Assembly: GCF_002013375.1 (NCBI RefSeq)
Contig: NZ_MAEW01000020.1
Span: 1-64,000, forward strand
Reading direction: 5' to 3'
From: Mycobacterium sp. D16Q13
GTDB taxonomy: Bacteria > Actinomycetota > Actinomycetes > Mycobacteriales > Mycobacteriaceae
DNA: 64,000 nucleotides
The translations under genes were made by a program, and so were the position numbers. Below, piece by piece: positions 1 to 7,251 of the stretch. Numbering within the stretch: position 1 is the first letter of the stretch; each line of letters starts with the position of its first letter. Below the pieces are notes generated by a model, which saw nothing but the letters and a program-made list of their open reading frames with translations, ran no database searches and was not told where the DNA came from.

Positions 1-1051
1 ATGCCGCGGGTGAGGACGCCGGGCTACTCGGAGTGGTCGGGGCCGACGACGAGCCGCCGGGCATCGACGGTGTCGAGGGGACATGCGCGAGTTGCAGCGC
101 CTGTTGCGGGTTTCTGCGTTCCACTCGTGCGGGCTCGCGGCCGGGCTCATCTTCGTGGCCAGGCTCGTCGATCCCCGCGGGCGGGGCCAGCGCCGACAGC
201 GCGAGCCCCAGCACAATCGGCAACCAGGCAGGCGCCGATAGCAGTACCCCCCAGAAGGTGAACCCGAAGGGGATGAAAAACGCCTCGTACGCGATGAAGA
301 ACAACAGCGGGAACCACGCGAAGAACGCGGCGATGGGGTTCCGCATGAAGTCTTCGATCATGTCCTGCAGCGTGCCCAGCGGATTAGTCATGAACCGCAT
401 GAGCTGATCGATCATGTTGTTGCTGTTATCCAGCGCGGTTCCGGATTCGAGAGCTTGCGGCTGCGCGGACATCGACATCATGTCCGCAGACATGCGAGAC
501 ATTTCGCCGCCCGGCGCCATGATCATCGGCGAGGGCTGTGTCGGTGCCGTCGCGGCCAGAGCCGTGCTCGAGACACCTTGATACACGCTCATGGTAGTGG
601 CGGCCTGGACCCACATCCGGATGTAGTCGGCCTCGTTCAGCGCGATCGGAATGGTGTTGATGCCAAAGAAGTTAGTGGCCATCAGCACACCGTGGATCAG
701 GTGGTTGGCGGCCAGCTCGGCCAGCGTCGGCATGGCGGCCAGGGCCGTGGCGTAGCCGGCGGCGGCAGTCTCCTGCAGCATCGCATTGGTGGCGCTCATC
801 GCGCTCTGCTGAGTCAGCCAGGCCAGGTAGGGGGTGTGGCTGGCGACATACTGGGCGGCGCTGGGCCCCTGCCATGATCCGGCGCTGGTGGCGGCGAGAA
901 GCTGCGTCAACTCCGTTGCCGCAGCGGTGTATTGCGCGGAGAGCGCCTGCCACTGAGCGGCAGCCGCCAACAATGCCCCCGGCCCGGGCCCGGCGCTCAA
1001 CAGCGCCGAATGCACCTCGGGGGGTGAAGCCATCCAAATAGGAGCCGACAC
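1..1051 (-). CDS. PPE family protein, C-terminus cut by window edge
   Basis: PPE proteins pair with PE proteins and are exported by ESX type VII secretion systems. The visible 350 residues begin at a GTG followed by SAPIWMASPPEVHSALLS, the usual PPE opening with its Pro-Pro-Glu motif at about residues 10-12. The N-terminal helical domain includes a GSWQGPSAAQYV stretch (W-x-G turn). A hydrophobic segment rich in Phe/Trp lies at about residues 245-295, and the frame then enters a Ser/Pro-rich tail still open at the window edge. The start is 5 nt after the stop of the upstream PE gene, so the two form a translationally linked PE-PPE pair. The family is clear from sequence; the substrate role is family knowledge. 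Confidence 0.9.
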   Translation of the reverse strand, partial: MSAPIWMASPPEVHSALLSAGPGPGALLAAAAQWQALSAQYTAAATELTQLLAATSAGSWQGPSAAQYVASHTPYLAWLTQQSAMSATNAMLQETAAAGYATALAAMPTLAELAANHLIHGVLMATNFFGINTIPIALNEADYIRMWVQAATTMSVYQGVSSTALAATAPTQPSPMIMAPGGEMSRMSADMMSMSAQPQALESGTALDNSNNMIDQLMRFMTNPLGTLQDMIEDFMRNPIAAFFAWFPLLFFIAYEAFFIPFGFTFWGVLLSAPAWLPIVLGLALSALAPPAGIDEPGHEDEPGREPARVERRNPQQALQLAHVPSTPSMPGGSSSAPTTPSSPASSPAA

Positions 1052-1056
1052 CGGAA

Positions 1057-1374
1057 CTAGCCTCGCGCGATCATGTACGTGACGGCGGCCTGCACATCAC
1101 CGGTGGTGTAACTGGCAGCGGACTCCGAGACGCCCAGCCCGGCCCGGCCCAGTTCCTCGACCGCCTGCACGGCCACACCGGTGTGCTCCAGCCCCCGGGC
1201 GCTGAAGCCTGCCGCGGTTTCCAGTGACACCGGGTCGGCGGCGGGCGGGACCACGGCACCGATCACGGGAGCGGCCGCGGCATGCGCGGCCGCCAACCGT
1301 GCGGTCAGTGCCTCCACGGCCGCACTCGTGGCGAGCAGACCTTCCGGAACGACGTTGAGATTCATCGTGGGCAT
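1057..1374 (-). CDS. PE family protein
   Basis: This is a 105-residue PE protein, the expected partner of the PPE protein encoded 5 nt downstream. It has the compact PE domain only: two predicted Ala-rich helices, the N-terminal MNLNVVPEGL with the Pro-Glu pair, and a C-terminal half ending in a YxxxD/E-like element (SYTTGDVQAA), as in ESX secretion signals. There is no PGRS-type extension. PE and PPE form a heterodimer and are secreted through an ESX system. No esx genes are adjacent in the window, so which ESX system is used cannot be told. Confidence 0.9.
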   Translation of the reverse strand: MPTMNLNVVPEGLLATSAAVEALTARLAAAHAAAAPVIGAVVPPAADPVSLETAAGFSARGLEHTGVAVQAVEELGRAGLGVSESAASYTTGDVQAAVTYMIARG

Positions 1375-1795
1375 TCCCTTCCTTGAGCAGCACGCTTATT
1401 GACGAGCGAATACACGGTCGGGCCGCATTCGGGCAGACCACTGCCGGTAGGCACCGGACACGGCACATGGCTTGAAGTAGCTGTACTGATCAATGGTGAT
1501 CATCCAACCTCGCGAATCAGCGACCGCATGAGGCGAAGTTAGCATCACCTAATAGCGCTGTCGATAGTTCGCTTGAAATCAGTTCATGCCCCTTGAACTG
1601 TTTCAAATCAGGACTTGAAGGTTGCTGACCTTGGCCCTGCTCTCGCCATCTGAACGCGAAGCCAAGCGTGACCTGCGCTTATGTAGCTCTTCTTCAGAGA
1701 AGTCTGAACAGTGTGCCGATGGGATGAATCCCGAACACTCTCATGCATTTGTGGCGCAGGTCACCAGCAACGCCAGATTGGCCGGACCCGCATGG
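1375..1795. other. Intergenic region upstream of PE-PPE
   Basis: About 420 bp lie between the PE start and the TetR stop. No convincing coding frame is seen; plus-strand frames here run antisense into the TetR gene and look like shadows. The only clear structure is the inverted repeat at 1573-1606. A promoter for the PE-PPE pair must lie here, but no confident -10/-35 pair can be assigned. Confidence 0.6.
1573..1606. promoter_or_regulatory. Inverted repeat, candidate operator
   Basis: Arms TTGAAATCAGTTCA (1573-1586) and TGAACTGTTTCAA (1594-1606) form a near-perfect palindrome around a 7-nt spacer. It sits about 200 bp upstream of the PE start and about 190 bp downstream of the TetR stop. No T-tract follows on either strand, so an operator is more likely than a terminator. 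The binding protein is unknown. Confidence 0.5.
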
Positions 1796-2413
1796 TCAAC
1801 GTTCGTCGACAGCGCGGTCCGACAACGCCGTGAGAACCCTCCGCGCGCGTCCGGTCATCTCGTCGGCGGAACGCTCGGGGTGGTGCCGCCACCACTGCAC
1901 CAACGCCGAGACCATGTTCTCCCACACGAGCGTCGCTGCCGAGAGGTCGTCGTCATCGCTGAGTCCCACGGCGCCAAGCGTTCTGGTCACTGCTGCGGCG
2001 GCTTGCTCACGCAGAACGGTCCGTTGCCGCCGAGCGGCATCCCGGGCCCGCCCGCTCGGCACCGTCCTGTCGTAGAGGACCGGCCAGTCGCTGCGCCGAT
2101 TCTCGAGCGTGGTGAAGATTGCCGTCAGCACCGCCTCCGCGACCTCCGGACGTGCCGGCGATCCTGCTAACGCATCGCCGATCGCGGTGGCCAGTCGCTC
2201 CCCAGCACCTTCGACACACGCAACATAGAGATCCTCTTTAGACCCGAAGTAGGCCAGCACAAGAGCCTTGGACACCCCGGCGCGCGCAGCGATCCCGTTC
2301 ATGCTCGACGCGGCGAAGGTCGATTCTCCGAACTCCACGGCGGCCGCGGTCAAGATCCACTGCTCCCGTTCCTGACGAGGCATTCCCTTGCTGCCAGTCC
2401 GGAGGGATTGCAT
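1796..2413 (-). CDS. TetR family transcriptional regulator
   Basis: This is a 205-residue TetR/AcrR-type repressor. The N-terminal HTH domain (about residues 12-60) shows the family pattern ending in ARAGVSKALVLAYFGSKEDLY. The C-terminal half is the divergent all-helical ligand-binding domain. The start is set at the ATG giving MQSLRTGSKG, which fits usual family length; an ATG ten codons later is possible, and the frame is open further upstream. It lies 82 bp downstream of the DUF350 gene on the same strand and may be transcribed with that operon or regulate it. The ligand is not predictable. Confidence 0.85.
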   Translation of the reverse strand: MQSLRTGSKGMPRQEREQWILTAAAVEFGESTFAASSMNGIAARAGVSKALVLAYFGSKEDLYVACVEGAGERLATAIGDALAGSPARPEVAEAVLTAIFTTLENRRSDWPVLYDRTVPSGRARDAARRQRTVLREQAAAAVTRTLGAVGLSDDDDLSAATLVWENMVSALVQWWRHHPERSADEMTGRARRVLTALSDRAVDER

Positions 2414-2495
2414 GCGTATGACGGTAGCGGAGCGCGCACACGCCCTGCGCTCACGCCGCGCACATCGACGGGCTCGTCGACTCACCCCACACGGA

Positions 2496-2948
2496 TCACA
2501 GAATTGCGGCGGCGATGATCAGACCCACGGCCACATACGCCGCAGCGACAACGAGGGTCGCGGGTGCAAATCTTTTGTGCGCCAGAAGATCTCCAACATC
2601 AAGGCCCACCACCCACTCGATCAGCCTGATGCAGATCGTCTGAGCGGCGATGCCGATAAGTCCAAACACCAGGGTGCGTAACAGCCCTTCGGCGATGTTG
2701 CCCGACGCGGTGTAGATGGCGAGCACGATCACAAACGCCTGCGAGAGGAGTCCCGCCGCGGTGATCACGGCGGCATTGGGCAGGCCCACACGGACCATCT
2801 GCCGCAGCGGGCCGGGAGTTGTCCAGTCCAGCACAAAGAATCCAATCACCATCAGCGCGAAACCGACTGCCGCGTAGAGCCATATTGCCGCCGCCCCGTG
2901 CGCGACGATCGACCAGTACCCTGTTGCGTTCACGGTTACGATCCCCAT
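2496..2948 (-). CDS. DUF350 (YjfL-like) membrane protein
   Basis: This 150-residue integral membrane protein has four hydrophobic segments arranged as two similar halves (about 15-40, 55-80, 88-108, 128-150), typical of the DUF350 family. It is encoded 20 nt downstream of the ATP-grasp synthase-like gene. The linkage of DUF350 with YgiC/YjfC and YgiB/YjfM homologues is known from enterobacteria (yjfL-yjfM-yjfC), which supports the assignment. The biochemical role of DUF350 is not established; action at the membrane with the neighbouring ligase is an inference. Confidence 0.8.
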   Translation of the reverse strand: MGIVTVNATGYWSIVAHGAAAIWLYAAVGFALMVIGFFVLDWTTPGPLRQMVRVGLPNAAVITAAGLLSQAFVIVLAIYTASGNIAEGLLRTLVFGLIGIAAQTICIRLIEWVVGLDVGDLLAHKRFAPATLVVAAAYVAVGLIIAAAIL

Positions 2949-2968
2949 TTCTCTGCTATTCGGTGTCC

Positions 2969-4135
2969 CTATTGAGGTGGAATCCGGTGCGGAATGAACG
3001 CGGCGCCGTCGTCGGTGATCAGGCCTGCCGTCTCCCGGATCCCCAGCCCCGCCGATTCGTCGCCGACAATCCAGGCACCGAGAACGGGCCTCATGCCGTC
3101 GAACTCCGGCAGCGGGTCGAGCAGCTGGTAGACGTAGCCTTCTTCACCGTAGACACCGCCGGTGGCCGTCTCATAGCCCGCACCCACCACGGTGATATTG
3201 GCCCCTTCGCGACCCAGTTTCGGCTTACGGACGTACTCGGTCAGCTCATGAGGATTGTCGAGATAGGCCGGCAGCAGATTGGGATGACCGGGGTACATCT
3301 CCCACAGAATCGCCAGGATCGCCTTGTTGCTCAAGAGCGTTTTCCACAACGGTTCGATCCACAGAGTCTCGGGCAGTAGGTCCAGGGCGTGGCGGCCGAA
3401 GTCGTCGTCGAGGATCCACTCCCACGGATACAACTTGAAGATCGACTCGATCGGCGCCTCTTCAAGATCCACGAGACGATTGAGATCGTGATCCCAGCCG
3501 ATATCCTCGATCGGCAGGCCCACCGTGTTGATCCCGGCCTCGGCCGCGCACTCCTGCAGATACGCCAGAGTCACGTTGTCCTCACCGGTCTGGTCGGCCG
3601 ATGACCATGTGAAATGTGTTTCCGTACCGGCAAGTTGCTTGCTGATCTGCGTCCAGCGCGCCACCAGCTGTTCATGCAGGGAGTTCCACTGATCGTCCTC
3701 GGGGAACACATCCGTTTTCCAGTGCCACTGCAGGATCGAGGCCTCCAGCAGCGAGGTGGGCGTATCGGCGTTGTACTCGAGCAGGACCGGTGGCCGCCGT
3801 CCGTCATATCGGAGGTCGAAGCGCCCGTACAGATGTGGATCTTTTCTGCGCCAAGACTTTTCGATGTGCTCCCAGGCCCACTCCGGTAGCCCGAAGTCTC
3901 GGTAGCGCCCGGTGAGGACCACATGCTCGACTGCGTCCAGGCACATGGAGTGCAGCACTTCCACGGTGGCTTCTAGGGAAAGCACCTCGTCCATGTCGAA
4001 GACGTAGTGGACCGACTCGTCCCAATAGGGACGATCGCTACCGTCCGCCGACCGCGCGGGCGTGCCGTAACACATTCCCTGGGAAGCGACGGTCTCTTCC
4101 CAACCGGGGCGGGGCCGCGCATGCTCACGCCGCAT
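2969..4135 (-). CDS. Glutathionylspermidine synthase-like ATP-grasp ligase (YgiC/YjfC family)
   Basis: The 388-residue length equals that of the stand-alone YgiC/YjfC proteins, which carry the synthetase domain of GspSA but no amidase domain. Visible ATP-grasp features are VLLEYNADTPTSLLEA (about residues 116-131) and the nucleotide-binding stretch RKPKLGREGANI near residue 310. It presumably joins a carboxylate to an amine using ATP. Mycobacteria lack glutathione, so glutathionylspermidine is an unlikely product and the true substrate is unknown. The ATG overlaps the upstream stop codon by one base (TGATG), indicating translational coupling. It is the middle gene of a three-gene operon. Confidence 0.85.
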   Translation of the reverse strand: MRREHARPRPGWEETVASQGMCYGTPARSADGSDRPYWDESVHYVFDMDEVLSLEATVEVLHSMCLDAVEHVVLTGRYRDFGLPEWAWEHIEKSWRRKDPHLYGRFDLRYDGRRPPVLLEYNADTPTSLLEASILQWHWKTDVFPEDDQWNSLHEQLVARWTQISKQLAGTETHFTWSSADQTGEDNVTLAYLQECAAEAGINTVGLPIEDIGWDHDLNRLVDLEEAPIESIFKLYPWEWILDDDFGRHALDLLPETLWIEPLWKTLLSNKAILAILWEMYPGHPNLLPAYLDNPHELTEYVRKPKLGREGANITVVGAGYETATGGVYGEEGYVYQLLDPLPEFDGMRPVLGAWIVGDESAGLGIRETAGLITDDGAAFIPHRIPPQ

Positions 4136-4755
4136 CAGCTCCCCGAACTTCCCGAGCTGCTGGACCCGAAGCCACCTCGCGATACCGATGGAGACCGTGA
4201 AACACTGCCAGAGCCATCGGATTTGGTCAGAGTGGTACCGGAGCTGGTCTTGGCCCGCGTGCCCCTGGGCAGTTCAAGATTGCCGCCGGATGCGATGGTC
4301 CCGATGCCTTGATTCCGTCCACCGTAGTAATACCGATAGGGCGATCCGGCGTAGATGAAGACGCCGCCGCCCGAGGAAGACGCCGTGCCGCGCTCGCAGT
4401 ACTCCTCCGGCGCGACGACATTGGAACCGTCCTGGACGCACGTCGCCTCGATCTCGTCGTCTCGATCGATCACCGCGTAGCCCACAGCCACGACCGCCGC
4501 GATACCCGCGACCACTACGGAGCCCATCAGAACGTGATTGCGGGTCCGACGCCGTTCCTCTGCCTTCTGGGCCTGGACCTCCGCGAGCCGGCGCTCGGCC
4601 TCGCGGGTCCGGCGCGCTTTGTCGCGGGCCCGCGACTCGGCGACGGTAGGGGGCCGCGGCGTGGTGATACCTGGCTCTTGCCACCGCACGGAACCCCGGC
4701 CTCGCGGCGTCTCAGGCCGGTCGGCATCCTCGTCGCCTATGGACGATTCGGGCAT
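4135..4755 (-). CDS. DUF1190 (YgiB/YjfM-like) membrane-anchored protein
   Basis: This 206-residue protein has a charged, Arg/Glu-rich N-terminal region (1-72, likely helical), one membrane segment (about 76-95), and a C-terminal domain with two cysteines (about 106 and 120). An aromatic stretch (YRYYYGG) and a Gly/Ser-rich tail (GGFGSSSSGSSGS) follow. The cysteines, aromatic patch and glycine-serine tail resemble DUF1190 proteins, which sit next to YgiC/YjfC homologues elsewhere. The start is the ATG preceded by AAGAGGGGG-type purines at 4756-4765; longer frames upstream lack such a site. It is the first gene of the operon. The family call rests mainly on pattern and context. Confidence 0.65.
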   Translation of the reverse strand: MPESSIGDEDADRPETPRGRGSVRWQEPGITTPRPPTVAESRARDKARRTREAERRLAEVQAQKAEERRRTRNHVLMGSVVVAGIAAVVAVGYAVIDRDDEIEATCVQDGSNVVAPEEYCERGTASSSGGGVFIYAGSPYRYYYGGRNQGIGTIASGGNLELPRGTRAKTSSGTTLTKSDGSGSVSRSPSVSRGGFGSSSSGSSGS

Positions 4756-4841
4756 CTCTTCCCCCTCGTTGCCCGAATCATAGAAAACGCTCCGCCTGCT
4801 TGGTGCGGTGGGCACGTGCGCCTGATACTGCGGCAACAACG

Positions 4842-4871
4842 CAAAAGACCGGAAACCCAGCGGGTCTCCGG
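4842..4871 (-). terminator. Rho-independent terminator after tRNA-Leu
   Basis: Arms CCGGAAACCC (4849-4858) and GGGTCTCCGG (4862-4871) pair with one mismatch around a 3-nt loop. On the minus strand the hairpin is followed by TCTTTTG. It lies 36 nt beyond the 3' end of tRNA-Leu, in the correct orientation to end that transcript, and ahead of the DUF1190 operon. Confidence 0.75.
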
Positions 4872-4906
4872 CCTTCTATCGTTGGGCTTCCGGCCCACAC
4901 AGCTTG

Positions 4907-4989
4907 TGGGCGAAGGGGGACTTGAACCCCCACGTCCCGAAGGACACTGGCACCTGAAGCCAGCGCGTCTGCCATTCCGCCACTCGCCC
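4907..4989 (-). tRNA. tRNA-Leu (anticodon CAG)
   Basis: This is a class II tRNA of 83 nt. The acceptor pairs GGGCGAG with TTCGCCC, with A as discriminator. The anticodon stem CTGGC/GCCAG holds loop TTCAGGT with anticodon CAG (plus-strand 4954-4956). There is a long variable arm and a T arm GGGGG-TTCAAGT-CCCCC. CCA is not encoded. Confidence 0.95.
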
Positions 4990-5100
4990 CAACGACCGCG
5001 AGAGCCTATCACGCTCCGTGCCCCCTCTTTGAACCGAGAACGCCCAGCGAAAGCCCGCGCACGCACGCTAATCGTCACATACGGCGAGCGTAGAAGGCCT

Positions 5101-5123
5101 CTTGGTGCCAAGACGATGTCGTC
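5101..5123. other. Paired palindromes in the fhaA leader
   Basis: Two adjacent short palindromes share a base: CTTGG-TG-CCAAG (5101-5112) and GACGA-TG-TCGTC (5112-5123). They lie about 120 bp upstream of the fhaA start, in the 255-bp region between tRNA-Leu and fhaA where the promoter of the cell-wall kinase operon is expected. They could be protein-binding sites or small RNA hairpins. Confidence 0.35.
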
Positions 5124-5244
5124 TCGTAATAGAGGAGTGGGTGCTGACGATCATCAAACCGATACCATCTACTCGAGATCCGCTCGTGGCGGTGCGCTGT
5201 GTCATGCGCTCAGACCTGCCACACGATCGCCGAAAGGAGGAGGC

Positions 5245-6636
5245 ATGGGAATTGTCCAGCGCTTCGAGCGCAAGCTTGAAGACGTGGTCGGCGATGCCTT
5301 CGCCCGCGTATTCGGCGGTAGCATCGTCCCTCAGGAAGTGCAGGCCTCACTGCGTCGCGAGGCCGCCGACGGAGTCAGGTCAGCGGGCCAGGGGCGGCTG
5401 CTGGCTCCCAATGAGTACTTCGTTCTCCTCAGCACCGGAGATCACGAGAAAGCGGCCGATGACCGCGATCTCGACCCAGACACGTTCGCCGAACACCTGC
5501 GCGAATATATTCGCGATCAGGGGTGGCAAACGTATGGTGAAGTTGTTGTCCGATTCGAACAATCACCGAACTTGCACACCGGCCAGTTTCGTACCCGCGG
5601 TGTGGTCAATCCCGATACCAAGCGGGACCGTACGCACGGCGCCGTGACGACTGCCCCTTCGACCCCGGATTCACAACCAGGAGCATCCATGACTGACAAC
5701 CCAGGTCCCCAGCAGGGACGCCCCGGCGAAGAGTACGGCCGAGAGGACGACCGGTACGGGCGTCCCGATCAGGATCCGCGCGGTCAGCAGCCCCCACAGG
5801 GCGACCAGGGTTACCCACCGCGCCAGGGCGGTTACGAGGGCGGCGGCTACGGACAGGGCCAGCAGTACGGTCAGGACTACGGCCGCCCGCCGGCCGGCTA
5901 CGAGCAGGGTGGCTACCCGCCGCGCCCGCCGCAGCAGGGTGGATATGAGCAAGGTGGCCGCGGTGGCTATGACCAGGGCGGGTACGGAACCCCGCCTCAA
6001 GCACCGCAAGGCGGCGGGGAGTACGGCCGCCCGCCGGCGCCTCCACAACAAGGTGGCTACCCAGCGCCGCCACAGCAGGGCGGATACGGCGAGCCTCCTC
6101 GCCCCAACTACGGCGAGTACGAGCAGGGCGGCGGGTACAACGCACCTCAGGGTCCCCCTCCGGGCCAGGACTACGGCCGTCCCCCCGCGTACCCCCAGCA
6201 GGGTGGCTACGGTGCCCCGCCGCAACAGGGCGGATACGGATCACCCCAGGGTGGTTACGGGGAGCCCGAATACGGCGACTACGAACACGGCGGCTACCAG
6301 AGCAGCCCCGACTACGGCGCACCCACCGGAGGTGGCGCCGGAGCTGGACGCACCACCGTCACGTTGCAGCTGGACGACGGCAGCGGCCGTACCTACCAGC
6401 TGCGTGAGGGCACCAATGTGATCGGCCGCGGTCAGGACGCCCAGTTCCGGCTGCCGGACACCGGCGTCTCGCGTCGTCACCTCGAGGTGCGCTTCGACGG
6501 GCACGCCGCACTGCTGTCGGATCTCAACTCGACCAACGGCACCACCGTCAACAACGCCCCGGTCACCGAGTGGCAGTTGGCCGACGGCGACATCATCCGG
6601 CTGGGCCACTCCGAGATCATCGTTCGGGTGCAGTAG
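5245..6636 (+). CDS. fhaA: FHA domain scaffold protein FhaA
   Basis: FhaA is a cytoplasmic phosphothreonine reader; in Mycobacterium tuberculosis it binds the PknB-phosphorylated pseudokinase domain of MurJ/MviN and dampens peptidoglycan synthesis. The 463-residue protein has an N-terminal DUF3662 domain (about 1-130) and a long linker of Gly, Gln, Pro and Tyr repeats (about 150-365). The C-terminal FHA domain (about 372-463) carries the GRG, SRRH and NSTNGT phosphopeptide-binding motifs. The start is the ATG after AAAGGAGG (5233-5240); the frame is open far upstream but without such a site. It is the first gene of the kinase operon, with 150 bp before fhaB. Confidence 0.95.
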   Translation: MGIVQRFERKLEDVVGDAFARVFGGSIVPQEVQASLRREAADGVRSAGQGRLLAPNEYFVLLSTGDHEKAADDRDLDPDTFAEHLREYIRDQGWQTYGEVVVRFEQSPNLHTGQFRTRGVVNPDTKRDRTHGAVTTAPSTPDSQPGASMTDNPGPQQGRPGEEYGREDDRYGRPDQDPRGQQPPQGDQGYPPRQGGYEGGGYGQGQQYGQDYGRPPAGYEQGGYPPRPPQQGGYEQGGRGGYDQGGYGTPPQAPQGGGEYGRPPAPPQQGGYPAPPQQGGYGEPPRPNYGEYEQGGGYNAPQGPPPGQDYGRPPAYPQQGGYGAPPQQGGYGSPQGGYGEPEYGDYEHGGYQSSPDYGAPTGGGAGAGRTTVTLQLDDGSGRTYQLREGTNVIGRGQDAQFRLPDTGVSRRHLEVRFDGHAALLSDLNSTNGTTVNNAPVTEWQLADGDIIRLGHSEIIVRVQ

Positions 6637-6786
6637 GACCGCATCGGCAACACCGCGTTCGACACAGGCTGCACGTATCGGGCCCCGCCCGGTAACACAG
6701 CCAAGTATCGTTGCCCTGCCGAATATGTCCGGTCTCCGGACACCCTCGCCGAGGCGCGATGGACCAGCGAGAGGAACGACAACCGG

Positions 6787-7251
6787 ATGCAGGGACTGGT
6801 GCTCCAGCTCACCCGCGGTGGGTTCCTGTTGCTGCTGTGGGTGTTCATCTGGTCGGTACTGCGCATCCTGCGGACGGATATCTACGCCCCGACCGGTCAG
6901 CTGATGGCCAATCGCGGTCTCAACCTGCGCGCCATTCGTCCCGCGAAGGCGGGCCGGCGGCAGATGCAGTACCTCCTGGTGACCGAGGGCGCCCTGGCTG
7001 GCACACGGATCACACTCGGCACACAGCCCATTTTGATTGGTCGCGCCGACGACTCCACATTGGTCCTGACCGACGATTACTCGTCGACGCGGCACGCGCG
7101 GCTATCGCCACGCGGGTCGGATTGGTACGTCGAGGATCTAGGATCGACCAACGGCACATATCTGGATAGGGAGAAGGTGACGACGGCACTGCGGGTTCCC
7201 CAGGGGACGCCGGTACGTATCGGTAAGACAGTGATCGAGCTGCGCTCGTGA
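6787..7251 (+). CDS. fhaB: FHA domain membrane protein FhaB (FipA)
   Basis: This 154-residue protein has one N-terminal membrane segment (about 8-27) and a cytoplasmic FHA domain (about 62-154) with GRADDS, SSTRHA and GSTNGTYL motifs that bind phosphothreonine. In M. tuberculosis FhaB/FipA links phosphorylated partners to FtsZ/FtsQ-dependent division under stress. It is preceded by 150 bp after fhaA, enough for a separate promoter. Its TGA overlaps the GTG of pstP by 4 bases, so reader and phosphatase are translationally coupled. Confidence 0.95.
   Translation: MQGLVLQLTRGGFLLLLWVFIWSVLRILRTDIYAPTGQLMANRGLNLRAIRPAKAGRRQMQYLLVTEGALAGTRITLGTQPILIGRADDSTLVLTDDYSSTRHARLSPRGSDWYVEDLGSTNGTYLDREKVTTALRVPQGTPVRIGKTVIELRS

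Noticed and set aside
1622..2170. 182-codon plus-strand frame antisense to the TetR gene
   Set aside because: Arg/Pro-rich shadow composition and complete overlap with a clear TetR gene.
4309..5244. Very long N-terminal extension of fhaA in the same frame
   Set aside because: It crosses tRNA-Leu, its terminator and the antisense DUF1190 gene; the AAAGGAGG before the ATG at 5245 and the conserved DUF3662 start mark the true beginning.
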